From NCBI RefSeq assembly GCF_900109315.1, contig NZ_FOJC01000001.1, positions 186,001-250,000 of the forward strand: DNA of 64,000 nucleotides. The letters run 5' to 3'. The stretch is from [Haemophilus] ducreyi. Its GTDB lineage: Bacteria; Pseudomonadota; Gammaproteobacteria; Enterobacterales; Pasteurellaceae. Of the stretch, positions 19,734 through 29,844 are shown piece by piece; the first letter of the stretch is position 1; every line of letters begins with the position of its first letter. The position numbers were made by a program, and so were the translations under genes. The notes under the pieces were generated by a model that did no database searches, was not told where the DNA came from, and saw nothing but the letters and a program-made list of their open reading frames with translations.

Positions 19734-20597
19734 ATGGCAGCAAAAATTATTTCAGGCATAAACATTGCTAAACAGATTAAACAAAATATCGCACAAAAGA
19801 TAGCGCAGTATATTGTTAATGGATATCGCCGTCCTGGGCTAGCCGTTATTTTGGTGGGGGCGGATCCCGCTTCTCAGGTTTATGTCAACAGTAAACGTAA
19901 AAGCTGTGCAGAAATTGGTATTGAATCAAAATATTATGACTTGCCAGCTACGATTACAGAAGTCGAACTGTTGTCTATTATTCAACAATTAAATAGTGAT
20001 GAAATGATCGACGGTATTTTAGTCCAGTTACCCTTACCGGAACATATTAATCCTATTTACATTACGGAAGCTATCTCATCAGATAAAGATGTTGATGGTT
20101 TTCACCCTTATAATGTAGGGCGTTTATGCCAAAAAATTCCGACGTTACGTTCTTGTACATCGTATGGTGTAATGAAATTATTAGAAAGCACTCATATTGA
20201 TTTAAGCGGATTACATGCGGTTATTGTTGGCGCATCAAATATTGTGGGGCGACCAATGGCGATGGAGTTATTGTTGGCTGGTTGTACGGTCACCATTACA
20301 CACAGTCGAACTAAAAATTTAGCTGATCATCTTAGCTCGGCAGATATTGTTATAGTCGGTATAGGGCATCCAAATTTTGTAAAAGGGGAGTGGTTGAAGC
20401 AAGGTGCTATCGTGATCGATGTAGGAATTAATCGAGATACATATTCGAAAAAATTAGTCGGTGATGTAGATTTTTTAACCGCTGAAACCAAAGCTAGTTT
20501 TATTACGCCAGTACCTGGTGGCGTTGGTCCGATGACGGTGGCAATGTTAATGCAAAATACATTACAAGCTTATGAACACCATTTACAAGCGGTTTAA
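19734..20597 (+). CDS. folD: Methylene-THF dehydrogenase/cyclohydrolase
   Basis: Bifunctional one-carbon enzyme making 10-formyl-THF with NADP. The 287 residues show [14 protein letters not shown] with the catalytic Lys, [12 protein letters not shown], the Rossmann motif [12 protein letters not shown] and [12 protein letters not shown]. It is transcribed away from the two tRNAs. No strong ribosome site is visible before the ATG. Confidence 0.97.
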   Translation: MAAKIISGINIAKQIKQNIAQKIAQYIVNGYRRPGLAVILVGADPASQVYVNSKRKSCAEIGIESKYYDLPATITEVELLSIIQQLNSDEMIDGILVQLPLPEHINPIYITEAISSDKDVDGFHPYNVGRLCQKIPTLRSCTSYGVMKLLESTHIDLSGLHAVIVGASNIVGRPMAMELLLAGCTVTITHSRTKNLADHLSSADIVIVGIGHPNFVKGEWLKQGAIVIDVGINRDTYSKKLVGDVDFLTAETKASFITPVPGGVGPMTVAMLMQNTLQAYEHHLQAV

Positions 20598-20718
20598 TTT
20601 ATCTATTTAATAGTCGCTTATTTACGCTATTTTAAGCTTAATTTTAGTACGCAAACGATTGCGCAGGCATAAATTGTGTTATAATTTTGTTAATTTTTAA
20701 AACTAAGATGGAGTACTT

Positions 20719-22260
20719 ATGTCATTTCTAGATTACAAAAGCACTATTGCCCCTGTGACATTTAATCGCTGGCTTGTGCCACCTGCGGCGTTAGCGGTTC
20801 ATTTGTCAATTGGGCAAATTTATGCTTATTCTGTTTTTAATGCACCATTAACGAAAGTTATTGGGATCACAGAATCTGCGGCAGACGATTGGAAGCTTAC
20901 GACGATTGGTTGGGTTTTCAGTATTGCATTAGCCGTATTAGGCGCGTCTGCGGCAATGTTTGGTAGTTGGATGGAGCGCGTTGGCCCACGTAAAGCAATG
21001 TTTGTGGCGACGATTTGTTTTAGCCTTGGGTTTGTTGTTGCAGCAATCGGTGTGTATCAACACAATTTATGGTTACTCTATTTGGGTAACGGGGTTTTAG
21101 GTGGTATTGGTTTAGGGTTAGGTTATATTGGGCCGGTATCTACTTTGATGAAATGGTTCCCAGATAAGCCGGGAATGGCCACAGGTTTAGCCATTATGGG
21201 CTTTGGTGGTGGGGCAATGTTAGCTTCGCCTATTTCCGTTGGTTTGATGAATTTCTTTAGCAGTGAGACATCGGTTGGTATAGCAGAAACCTTTTTAGTA
21301 TTAAGTGTTTTCTATTTCATTTTTATGATGTTTGGTGTTTTCACTATTCGTTTGCCTCATCCAACTTGGAAACCAAAAGGATTTGTTGAACATAAAAAAG
21401 CAGATAAGCTAGTCAGTGCATACAATGTTGGTGTGAATCAAGCGATGAAAACGCCACAATTTTGGCTACTGTTTTCGATTCTTTGTTTGAATGTAACGGC
21501 AGGAATTGGAGTATTGGGGCAAGCATCGGTAATGATTCAAGAGCTTTTCTCTGAAGTTTCGGTTGGAAAACAAGCTGCGATTGGTACTTTAGCCGCAGCG
21601 GGTTTCGTTGGCTTACTTAGTTTATTTAATATGGCAGGGCGTTTTTTCTGGTCAAGTATTTCAGATAAAATTGGCCGTAAAAAGCTGTATTCCATTTTCT
21701 TTTTGTTAGGTGCCGTGCTTTATTTTATCATTCCATCGATCGGTGAAAGTGGTAATAAAGTCCTATTTGTTATAGGTTTCTGTGTAATTATTTCAATGTA
21801 CGGTGGCGGTTTTGCTGCAATTCCAGCTTATTTACGTGATTTGTTTGGCTCATATCAAGTTGGTGCGATTCATGGGCGAGTATTATTAGCTTGGTCAACT
21901 GCAGCCGTAATTGGACCGGTATTAGTTAATTATATTCGTCAGATGCAAATTGATAGTGGTGTGCCTGCGGTACAAGCTTATAGTGTAACGATGTATATTA
22001 TGGCGGGCTTATTATTTATTGGCTTTTTCTGTAATTTAGGTGTAAAAGCGGTCAATCAGAAACATCACCATCAATTAACGATTAAAGAAGCCGCGCATAG
22101 TGCTAAAGCAGCAGATGAAACGGTGATCTCAGATACGTATTTAGTTGTGGAAGAAGTGGCTCAGGGGGGCTGTATGATTTGGTTACGTTGGCTTATTGTG
22201 ACTATACCATTGCTATATGGTGTCTCGATGGTTTTTGCCAAAGTAATGGAATTATTTTAA
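20719..22260 (+). CDS. MFS transporter, oxalate/formate antiporter (OFA) family
   Basis: A 513-residue membrane protein with twelve predicted helices, a central cytoplasmic loop near residues 215-245 and an extra C-terminal hydrophobic segment (WLRWLIVTIPLLYGVSMVFA). The first helix region LSIGQIYAYSVFNAPL is typical of OFA members. The substrate is not set by sequence; carboxylates such as formate or oxalate are the family's known range. The nearby formate dehydrogenase makes formate attractive but unproven. A TATAAT at 20680-20685 lies 33 bp upstream. Confidence 0.85.
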   Translation: MSFLDYKSTIAPVTFNRWLVPPAALAVHLSIGQIYAYSVFNAPLTKVIGITESAADDWKLTTIGWVFSIALAVLGASAAMFGSWMERVGPRKAMFVATICFSLGFVVAAIGVYQHNLWLLYLGNGVLGGIGLGLGYIGPVSTLMKWFPDKPGMATGLAIMGFGGGAMLASPISVGLMNFFSSETSVGIAETFLVLSVFYFIFMMFGVFTIRLPHPTWKPKGFVEHKKADKLVSAYNVGVNQAMKTPQFWLLFSILCLNVTAGIGVLGQASVMIQELFSEVSVGKQAAIGTLAAAGFVGLLSLFNMAGRFFWSSISDKIGRKKLYSIFFLLGAVLYFIIPSIGESGNKVLFVIGFCVIISMYGGGFAAIPAYLRDLFGSYQVGAIHGRVLLAWSTAAVIGPVLVNYIRQMQIDSGVPAVQAYSVTMYIMAGLLFIGFFCNLGVKAVNQKHHHQLTIKEAAHSAKAADETVISDTYLVVEEVAQGGCMIWLRWLIVTIPLLYGVSMVFAKVMELF

Positions 22261-22269
22261 TTTTAACGG

Positions 22270-22298
22270 AAAAGCGGTCTAATTTGACCGCTTTTTTA
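22270..22298. terminator. USS-dyad terminator shared by the MFS gene and fdhE
   Basis: AAAAGCGGTC (22270-22279) / GACCGCTTTT (22286-22295) with a 6-base loop and T-run. The stem carries the AAGCGGTC uptake-signal core twice, inverted. It lies between two convergent genes and could stop both. Confidence 0.85.
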
Positions 22299-22309
22299 TC
22301 AGTAATTGT

Positions 22310-23228
22310 TTATTCTATGCTAAATAAAAAAGGGTTTAATCCACTACGAACGAATCCTTTTTGTTCCATCTCTATATCAAGCATTAAGCTAGCAAGATCA
22401 TCTGCCAGTGGTTCAACATAAGGATCTTTTTCTTGATATAAGGACTTTTAAATAGCTATGGCAATCGCCACAACTTTCTGCTTTGATGGGAGCTTCAACA
22501 GTGTCAAAACTCCAATAATTTAAATCACCGCTTTCATCACAATTTGAACATTGCGCACGTGTCATATTCCATTCACTTTCACATAATGCACAATGTAAGT
22601 AACGCAATCCTTGAGTTTTATCCAAATGAATTACACTCGTAATTGGTGCTGAACCGCAGACAGGACACGTATGCCGTTCGCCTATTTCAGCTTGAGTATG
22701 ACGTGGTAGTTGCTGAGCAAGTTGTGTCCAATACAGTGATAAAGCCAACCAAATAAAGACCGATTGATCTGGGCTGACTTGTTCATAACGTTCATTCAAT
22801 AGATGATCGGCGAGGTTATTGAGTTCGGCATAAGATGCTTTTTCAAGAAATTCGAGCGTAGTAAGAATAGCACCTGTTGCATAGGGTTTGCATTGTTTGA
22901 TTAAGGCGAATAATAGCTCAAGCCATTTTTCATCACGTGCAAATTGTTGTTTGTTTAATGGCTTTTGCCCTTGGTTTTCTGTTAGATAAGCGGTCAGTTT
23001 TTCTGCATAATTACCAATAGGCGACTTTTCCAGTAAGGTTAGCTGTATGTCGACTAAGTGTGCAGCAAACTCAAGATAGTCTCTGAGCGGATTATTTTTT
23101 GCTAGTTCGCGTAGCCGTTTGGCACGCCGAGTATAGAGATTTTTAGGATTAGCAAACAGTAAAGGTGGGATTTCAAATGCGCTAGCAGATGGTTTTATTT
23201 CATTTTCAGGTAAAATGCGGATACTCAT
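22310..23228 (-). pseudogene. fdhE: Formate dehydrogenase accessory protein FdhE, frameshifted
   Basis: Rubredoxin-like protein needed to mature respiratory formate dehydrogenase. The main frame (23228-22413) has four CxxC pairs: CPVCGS, CALCES, CSNCDE, CGDCHS. After CHSYLKVL it leaves the family sequence and stops at 22413. The expected C-terminus ([18 protein letters not shown]... to FLFSIE) continues in another frame to a stop at 22310. Removing one base from GTCCTTATATCAAG near 22437-22445 rejoins them to about 305 residues. The zinc-binding part is complete, so a shortened protein might be made. Confidence 0.9.
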
Positions 23229-23294
23229 TTTTTTCTCTTCATTTATACGGGCTAAATACAGTTGAGTTAAAGCCTTGGGGATATGGTTAAAACA

Positions 23295-23320
23295 AAAGTG
23301 CGGTATGTTTTCCGCACTTT
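23295..23320 (-). terminator. Dyad between fdnI and fdhE
   Basis: AAAGTGCGG (23295-23303) / CCGCACTTT (23312-23320), with a U-rich tract on the minus-strand side. It lies 5 bases beyond the fdnI stop and would reduce read-through into fdhE. The arm AAGTGCGGT matches the Haemophilus influenzae-type uptake core by chance or by descent. Confidence 0.7.
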
Positions 23321-23325
23321 ATTAA

Positions 23326-24000
23326 TTACTGATCAGCTTGATTTACTTTTTCTTTCAATTCAGGTAGAACTTCTTCATTGAACCATTTCGGATGATGTTT
23401 TTTCGCCCAGCGAACGGTGACCCAACCTTCAACCATACCAGTGATAGAACCTTTTACCCAAAATGCCATATAGATATGAACTAAGATCCCACTGAATAAG
23501 GCAAATGCACTTACAGAGTGCAGTAAAATGGCAACCCGTAAGGTGGTAATGGAGAAGTTAGCGGAGAAATATTTTCTCCACATAATAATCCCTGTTGCTA
23601 ATAGCGTAAACATTGCCAAAATGAGTGTCCAAAACAACATTTTTTGACCTAAGTTATATTTGCCATTATAAGCCACCGCATGTTCATTACCTTTTAACAC
23701 TTCAACAATGCCTTTTGCCCAACAGATATCATTTTTTTCAGGAATATTATGATGCCAATAAATCAGCGCCATAATGATGAAAGCAATGAACATCACAATC
23801 CCCGTGAAAGGGTGAATAGCTCGAGCTAGTTGCGGTGTACCTAATACTTCTGTTAGCCAGGCGAAATCGGGGAAGAAGAACGCAACACCAGTAAACATAG
23901 TTAAGAAAAAGGCTATAACTAAGAACCAATGACTAACGCGTGCGATAGGTTTGTGTCGAACGATTTTGGTATCGTTAGTAATGGTTAATTTATTACTCAT
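23326..24000 (-). CDS. fdnI: Formate dehydrogenase N gamma subunit, cytochrome b556
   Basis: Membrane diheme cytochrome that passes electrons from the beta subunit to quinone. From the ATG at 24000 it has 224 residues with four hydrophobic helices and conserved histidines ([31 protein letters not shown]). The ATG at 24000 has GGAG nearby and overlaps the end of fdxH by 8 bp; earlier in-frame starts would lie inside fdxH. Confidence 0.95.
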   Translation of the reverse strand: MSNKLTITNDTKIVRHKPIARVSHWFLVIAFFLTMFTGVAFFFPDFAWLTEVLGTPQLARAIHPFTGIVMFIAFIIMALIYWHHNIPEKNDICWAKGIVEVLKGNEHAVAYNGKYNLGQKMLFWTLILAMFTLLATGIIMWRKYFSANFSITTLRVAILLHSVSAFALFSGILVHIYMAFWVKGSITGMVEGWVTVRWAKKHHPKWFNEEVLPELKEKVNQADQ

Positions 24001-24892
24001 GTTGTTCTCCTTCATTCTGATGATCTTCAATATCTTCCTCAATATTTGGTCCAATGGTGATGTAGTGCGCTATTTCAGCAAGCGCTAAGCCTCCCATTGT
24101 AATTGCGGCAACTGGTTTTAAAACATCTTTCCAAAGCGTAACCGTAATATCAATAGCCGGATCCTTAGGTAAACCTGAATATAATTCAGGTTTGTCTGCG
24201 TGGTGTAATACATAAATCACGTATGTTCCACCGACACCATCAGGGTTATAAATACCGGCATTTTGATAACCTCGTTGTTTGAGATCAAATACACGTGTTT
24301 CAGCATAATGTAGCATTTCTTCTTTAGAACCAAATTGAATGGCACCTGTTGGGCAGGTTTTCACACAAGCGGGTTCTTGACCTACATTCGCGCGATCGAC
24401 ACAAAGCGCGCATTTATAAACACGGTTATCATCGTCATTCATTTTGGGAATATTGAACGGACATCCGGCGATGCAGTAGCCACAGCCAATACATTTATCT
24501 GATTGAAAATCAACAATGCCGTTTGCATATTGAATAATCGCGCCTGGTGCAGGGCAGGCCTTTAAACAACCCGGCTCAGCACAGTGCATACAACCATCTT
24601 TACGAATAAGCCATTCTAAGCGGTCATTTTCTTCGACTTCATTGAATTTCATAACTGTCCATTGTTTGGCATTTAAATCACGCGGATTATTATACACGCC
24701 AACACATTCTTCTTGCGGTGCACGGATATCATTCCATTCGGAACAGCCAACTTGGCAAGCTTTACAGCCAATACAGGCAGAAACATCAATCAACTTTGCC
24801 ACTTCAGTCACGTGGTTACGTGCTTGTGGCGGCGGTGTGACAAATGAGGTTGCCGAGACATTAATAATGTTTTGATCTTGAACATTAGACAT
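23993..24892 (-). CDS. fdxH: Formate dehydrogenase N beta subunit (4 x [4Fe-4S])
   Basis: Electron-transfer subunit of 299 residues. Four cysteine clusters are visible: [40 protein letters not shown], and CALCVDRAN...CVKTCP. A single C-terminal helix (about 258-280) anchors it to the membrane facing the periplasm. It shares one base with the end of fdnG, suggesting translational coupling. Confidence 0.97.
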   Translation of the reverse strand: MSNVQDQNIINVSATSFVTPPPQARNHVTEVAKLIDVSACIGCKACQVGCSEWNDIRAPQEECVGVYNNPRDLNAKQWTVMKFNEVEENDRLEWLIRKDGCMHCAEPGCLKACPAPGAIIQYANGIVDFQSDKCIGCGYCIAGCPFNIPKMNDDDNRVYKCALCVDRANVGQEPACVKTCPTGAIQFGSKEEMLHYAETRVFDLKQRGYQNAGIYNPDGVGGTYVIYVLHHADKPELYSGLPKDPAIDITVTLWKDVLKPVAAITMGGLALAEIAHYITIGPNIEEDIEDHQNEGEQHE

Positions 24893-27800
24893 TATAGCGC
24901 CTCCGTGGTTTTCTCAATGTTAACTAAGAATGTTTTATATTCTGGTGTTTGGGTATTTGCATCCTCCACTCTGCTAGTTAAGGTATTTACAATGAAACTT
25001 TTACGACCAACCGTACTAAAGCCACCATGCAATGGAATACCAATCGTATGGACGGTTTTACCGTCAATTTCTAAACTGCGAATGCGTTTAGTCACGACAG
25101 CTTTCGCTTTAATAAAACCACGTTTAGAACTGATTTTGACTACATCACCTTGTACGATGCCTTTTTCTTGAGCTAATTGCTCATTAATTTCAACAAAAGG
25201 TTCAGGTTGCGCAATCATATTGAGCTCAGATTGTTTAGTCCACCAGTGGAAGTGTTCAGTTAAACGGTAAGTTGATGCTACATAAGGATAGTCTTTCACA
25301 TCACCAAAACTGTTTTTATCACTTTCCAAAATGCGCGTCACTGGATTTGATATGACATTTGGATGCAGTGGATTCGTGCCAATCGGCGTTTCAATCGGTT
25401 CATAATGCTCTGGAAATGGCCCATCAACTAACTTATCTAAGGAAAATAAGCGACTGACACCTTCATTATTCATAATGAAAGGCATAACGTTGCTATTAGG
25501 TGGTGCATTACCGAAATCTGCCACATCAATATAGTTCCAATTAGTACCATTCCATTTTACTAATTGGCGTTTAGCATTCCACGGGTTACCGGCTAAATCT
25601 GCCGAAGCGCGATTATAAATAATCCGTCGGTTAAGTGGCCAAGCAAATGCCCAACCTAAGGTATTGCCTAAACCTGATGGATCGCTGTTATCACGATTGG
25701 CCATTTGATTACCTTTGGTTGTCCATTGTCCCGTATAAATCCAACAAGCCGCAGCAGTAGTGCCATCATCGCGTAATTGTGCAAAGCTGGCTAATAAATC
25801 GCCTTTTTTCGCAATAATCCGACCGCTTGCATCGGTTAAATCTGCTAAGGCGTAACCGTTACTTTCTTTAGCAATTTCATCTGCTTTAGGTTCGCTTGGG
25901 TTCGCATAATTCCAAGTCATTGCTTCAATCGTTTCGAGTGAAGGTCCGCCTTGTTGGCGATAAAGACGAATAATTTCTTCACGAATTTCTGATAGGATAT
26001 CAACATCAGGTTTTGCTTCTTTAGGTGGTTCTGCGGCTTTCCAATGCCATTGTAACCAACGACCAGAGTTAGCAATTGAGCCATCTTCTTCTGCAAAACA
26101 AATAGTAGGTAAGCGGAACACTTCGGTTTGAATTTCTGCTGGGTTAACATCGTTATATTCACCATGTTTTTGCCAAAACTCAGAAGTATCAGTCACAATT
26201 GGATCGCAAATAATTAAGAATTTTAACTTACGTAACGCAGATGAGATTTTGTGTTTGTCTGGGTAGGACGCTAAAGGATTATAGCCTTGGCAAATGTAGC
26301 CATTCACTTGTCCTTTATCCATCATTTCAATGTATTTGAGATGATCGAGCTTAGTTTTGAATTGTTTTGGTAAAAAATGATAGCCAAATTCATTTTCTTT
26401 AGTTGCGTTATCACCATAGAAGGCTTTCAGCATACTGACCATAAACTTAGGCGTATTTTGCCAATAATTCACTTGATCTGCTGTGGCTGTTTTCGGGGTA
26501 ATACGATTTAAAAAAGTGGCTAAAGTCGTATCATTTTCGGTCGGTAATGGGATATAGCCAGGTAACATTGTTGGAAATAACCCCATATCCGTAGTGCCTT
26601 GCACATTGGAGTGGCCCCGTAATGCATTTACACCACCACCAGCCATACCGATATTACCTAATAGCAATTGAATCATTGCCATTGCCCGAATATTTTGTGC
26701 ACCAACAGTATGTTGTGTCCAACCTAATGCATATAAGAATGTTGTAGTCCGTTCTGGCGTGGCCGTTGAGGCAACAGTTTCTGCAAATTCTAAAAAGGCT
26801 TTTTGTTTAGTGCCACAAATACGTTCAACCATTGCAGGTGTATAACGTGCTACGTGTGTTCTCAATAAATTAAGCACACAGCGAGGGTGTTGCAAAGTTA
26901 AATCACGTTTTGGCTGCCCATTTTCATCTAATTGATAAAACCAACTTGTTTTATCATATTGACGTTTTTCTGCATCGTAGCCAGTAAATAAACCGTCTTC
27001 AAAACCAAAATCTTCATTAATTAAGAAGCTTGCATTGGTATAGTGTTTAACGTATTCATGTTGAATTTTATCGTGGTCGAGTAAATATTTAATGACCGCT
27101 AATAAGAATGTAATATCCGTGCCAGAACGAATAGGGGAATAGAAATCAGCAACGGAAGCCGTTCGATTAAAGCGAGGGTCAACCACCATTAATTTAGCAT
27201 TATTCTGTTTTTTCGCTTCGATCACCCAACGGAAACCAACAGGGTGTGCTTCTGCGGCATTTCCGCCCATAACCACTACTACATCGGCATTTTTTATATC
27301 AACCCAATGATTTGTCATCGCACCGCGACCAAATGATGGAGCAAGACTTGCTACCGTTGGTCCGTGTCAGGTACTGGCTTGGTTATCAATAACGAGCAAC
27401 CCTAATGAGCGTGCCCATTTTTGCGAAATTAATGCGGTTTCGTTACTGGCTGCTGAAGCGGTTAAAAATCCTGTGGTTACCCAACGATTGACAGGTGTAC
27501 CTGCTTCATTAGTGGCTTGGAAGTTTGCATCACGGTCTTCTTTTAATAGTTTGGCAATTTTATGAATAGCATCGTGCCAGCTAATTCGTTGCCATTTATC
27601 TGATCCCGGAGCTCGATATTCTGGATATTGTAAACGGTTTGGACTGTTTACAATATCTAGAACACCGGCACCTTTTGGACATAATGCACCACGGCTAACC
27701 GGATGGTCTGGATCACCTTCTACATGGAATAATTTACTACGAGAATTCATTGCACCATCACCGAGACTGTACATCAACATACCACAACCAACGGCACAAT

Positions 27801-27960
27801 ACGTGCAGGACTGACGAGTTTCTTTAGCTCGTAAAAGTTTGTATTTGCGCGGTGCGGCTAATGCAGTAGCGGGCGAAAAACCCAGCATTGCAGCAGACGT
27901 ACCTGCCATACTTCCTGCACAGATCTTAAAGAACTTACGTCTAGAGATCTGCATAATCAC
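24892..27960 (-). CDS. fdnG: Formate dehydrogenase N alpha subunit, selenoprotein
   Basis: Periplasmic molybdopterin enzyme that oxidises formate. One gene of 1022 residues is read through an in-frame TGA (27367-27369) encoding selenocysteine 198, in the context [17 protein letters not shown] naive reading splits it into 197- and 808-residue parts. The N-terminus has a twin-arginine signal (SRRKFFKI) and a [4Fe-4S] site ([10 protein letters not shown]). Family features [12 protein letters not shown] and [12 protein letters not shown] follow the Sec. A SECIS hairpin lies directly after the UGA. Activity needs selA, selB, selC and selD, which are not in this window. Confidence 0.97.
27338..27355 (-). 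promoter_or_regulatory. SECIS hairpin of fdnG
   Basis: Eleven bases after the UGA, the mRNA GGUAGCAAGUCUUGCUCC folds with GG/CC, a bulged U, AGCAA/UUGCU and an apical GUC loop. The spacing, bulged U and AGUCU apex match the bacterial SECIS bound by SelB. Confidence 0.9.
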
Positions 27961-28116
27961 TCCTAAGAAATAATGCGTTTAAATTAAACATAAAAAACGC
28001 AAGAAAAAGCTAAACATACTATTACATAGCGAGCTTGCTTAATAATAGAATATCTCTCATTTAATCAGAGAAAAAAGCTATTCTAGAATTGGCATAAAGA
28101 TGAATTAATTTAAAAA

Positions 28117-28277
28117 TACCTATTCAGCTTAAAAAATTATAAAATAGCTTAAAAATTAATACCTATTTTCTCTAAAATTAAATAAGGCGGTTAATTATTC
28201 CTTATATAAATTTTTTCAACATTATTTTTTACAAAAAATTAACAAAAATTTGATAAATAGCAAATTTTTTATAGGTA
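28117..28277. promoter_or_regulatory. Putative NarP heptamers and FNR site in the fdnG-fdhD gap
   Basis: The 353-bp divergent gap is very AT-rich. Three copies of the TACYYMT heptamer used by NarL/NarP occur: TACCTAT at 28117-28123 and 28160-28166 and its complement ATAGGTA at 28271-28277. None forms the 7-2-7 inverted pair preferred by NarP. TTGAT-AAAT-AGCAA at 28250-28263 matches the FNR consensus in 9 of 10 positions, about 50 bp before fdhD. Anaerobic and nitrate control fits the enzyme's role but is inferred. Confidence 0.5.
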
Positions 28278-28313
28278 AATGAAAGTTATTCTTGATTGTT
28301 TTATTGGAGTAAT

Positions 28314-29141
28314 ATGCAAATAACACATACTACTAATGCGACTAAATTAGATTTTCAGCGTAAACAAATAACCGCGCATTCAATAGAAGAGCCGATTATT
28401 TGTGAAGTACCGGTGGCGTTAGTCTATAACGGTATTTCTCATACGGTGATGATGGCAACACCACAGTCACTTGCAGATTTTGCTTTAGGGTTTTCTTTAG
28501 CTGAGGGCATTTTACAACATAAGTCCGAGTTGTATGGATTAGAGATTATTCCACAATGTGACGGCGTTGAAGTGCAAATGGAGATTGCTACACGTCGTTT
28601 TGTAGAATTAAAAGCAAAACGTCGCTCAATGGCGGGCCGTACAGGTTGTGGTATTTGTGGTGTTGAACAGCTAGCACAAGTGAACCAGCAGTTAAATATC
28701 ACTTGTCAAAATAACCGCTTACAGGCCGTAGAAGCGCATATTTTGGAGTGTTGTTTATCTCAATTAGAACAAGCACAATCTTTAGCAAAAATAACCGGTG
28801 CTAGCCATGCGGCGGCTTTTTTTACTCCTAATGGGCAATTATTAGCCATTCGTGAAGATGTTGGACGGCATATTGCATTAGATAAATTGATTGGTTGGTA
28901 TGCTCAAGCTGATATGCCATTAGGTTTTGTATTTGTTACTAGTCGAGCAAGTTTTGAAATGGTGCAAAAATGTTTAGCGGTTGGTATTGAAATGTTATGT
29001 GCTATTTCAGCAACAACAGAAAGGGCAGTGAAAATAGCACAGCGGCATAATTTTACATTGAGTGCTTTTACGCGCCCGGGTAAAGCGACCATTTATACAG
29101 GTGTACATCGATTAAAAAATCAACCGCTTTTTAGTGAATAA
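28314..29141 (+). CDS. fdhD: Formate dehydrogenase sulfurtransferase FdhD
   Basis: Transfers sulfur from IscS to the molybdenum cofactor of formate dehydrogenase. The 275 residues contain the GRTGCGICG motif with the CxxC pair (about 112-115), and REDVGRHIALDKLIG. The ATG at 28314 follows TTGGAGT; an in-frame start at 28296 is less likely. It is divergent from fdnG. Confidence 0.96.
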   Translation: MQITHTTNATKLDFQRKQITAHSIEEPIICEVPVALVYNGISHTVMMATPQSLADFALGFSLAEGILQHKSELYGLEIIPQCDGVEVQMEIATRRFVELKAKRRSMAGRTGCGICGVEQLAQVNQQLNITCQNNRLQAVEAHILECCLSQLEQAQSLAKITGASHAAAFFTPNGQLLAIREDVGRHIALDKLIGWYAQADMPLGFVFVTSRASFEMVQKCLAVGIEMLCAISATTERAVKIAQRHNFTLSAFTRPGKATIYTGVHRLKNQPLFSE

Positions 29142-29200
29142 AATAAGTTTAAGCGGTCGAAAAATCATAATTTATTGCAAAAATTGTTCAATAATGAGGA

Positions 29201-29836
29201 TTATATTTCGCTCTTTTGTTTATATTCGCATAGATCTTCAATCAAGCAAGATCCACAACGAGGTTTACGAGCAATACAAGTGTAGCGACCATGTAGAATT
29301 AGCCAGTGATGTACATCAATTTTGAATTCAGCAGGCACCACTTTCAATAATTTTTCTTCTACTTTTAAAACATCTTTCCCAGTGGCGAAGCCCGTGCGGT
29401 TCGATACACGGAAAATATGGGTATCAACCGCAATAGTGGGTTGATTAAAAGCGGTATTTAATACTACATTTGCGGTTTTTCGCCCAACCCCCGCTAATGC
29501 TTGCAAGGCATCACGATCTTGAGGAACTTCACCATTATGTTTATCGAGTAAATCACGGCAAGTTTTTATAATATTTTCTGCTTTACTATTGAATAAACCA
29601 ATAGTTTTAATATAGCTTTTTAAGCCATCTACGCCTAAATCAAAGATTTGCTGTGGCGTATTGGCAACCGCAAATAGTTTATCTGTCGCTTTATTGACCC
29701 CTTTATCAGTTGCTTGTGCAGAAAGGATGACTGCAATTAATAACTCAAATGGATTATGATAATGTAATTCCGTTGTTGGATGCGGATTTTTCTGGCGTAA
29801 ACGTGTGAGTATTTCAATACGTTTTGCTTGATTCAT
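29201..29836 (-). CDS. nth: Endonuclease III
   Basis: Bifunctional DNA glycosylase/AP lyase removing oxidised pyrimidines. The 211 residues have the helix-hairpin-helix LAGVGRKTANVVL with the catalytic Lys, the catalytic Asp in AVDTHIFRV, and a [4Fe-4S] site C-X6-C-X2-C-X5-C in CIARKPRCGSCLIEDLC. It follows the TSUP gene by 8 bp on the same strand. Confidence 0.97.
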   Translation of the reverse strand: MNQAKRIEILTRLRQKNPHPTTELHYHNPFELLIAVILSAQATDKGVNKATDKLFAVANTPQQIFDLGVDGLKSYIKTIGLFNSKAENIIKTCRDLLDKHNGEVPQDRDALQALAGVGRKTANVVLNTAFNQPTIAVDTHIFRVSNRTGFATGKDVLKVEEKLLKVVPAEFKIDVHHWLILHGRYTCIARKPRCGSCLIEDLCEYKQKSEI

Positions 29837-29844
29837 ATGTAGAC

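Noticed and set aside
22179-22421. An 80-codon plus-strand frame after the MFS transporter
   Set aside because: It overlaps the end of the transporter out of frame and runs antisense to the displaced fdhE C-terminus. Its sequence matches nothing and it has no ribosome site.
23296-23304. AAGTGCGGT as evidence for a Haemophilus influenzae-type uptake signal
   Set aside because: It is the one such match I noticed, within a terminator stem, while several ACAAGCGGT copies are spread through the window.
24872-25171. A 99-codon plus-strand frame inside fdnG
   Set aside because: It is antisense to conserved fdnG codons, with no ribosome site or family match.
24892-27318. An 808-codon frame that looks like a separate molybdopterin oxidoreductase
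   Set aside because: It is the part of fdnG after the selenocysteine UGA. The upstream 197 codons carry the Tat signal and Fe-S site, and the SECIS hairpin connects the two.
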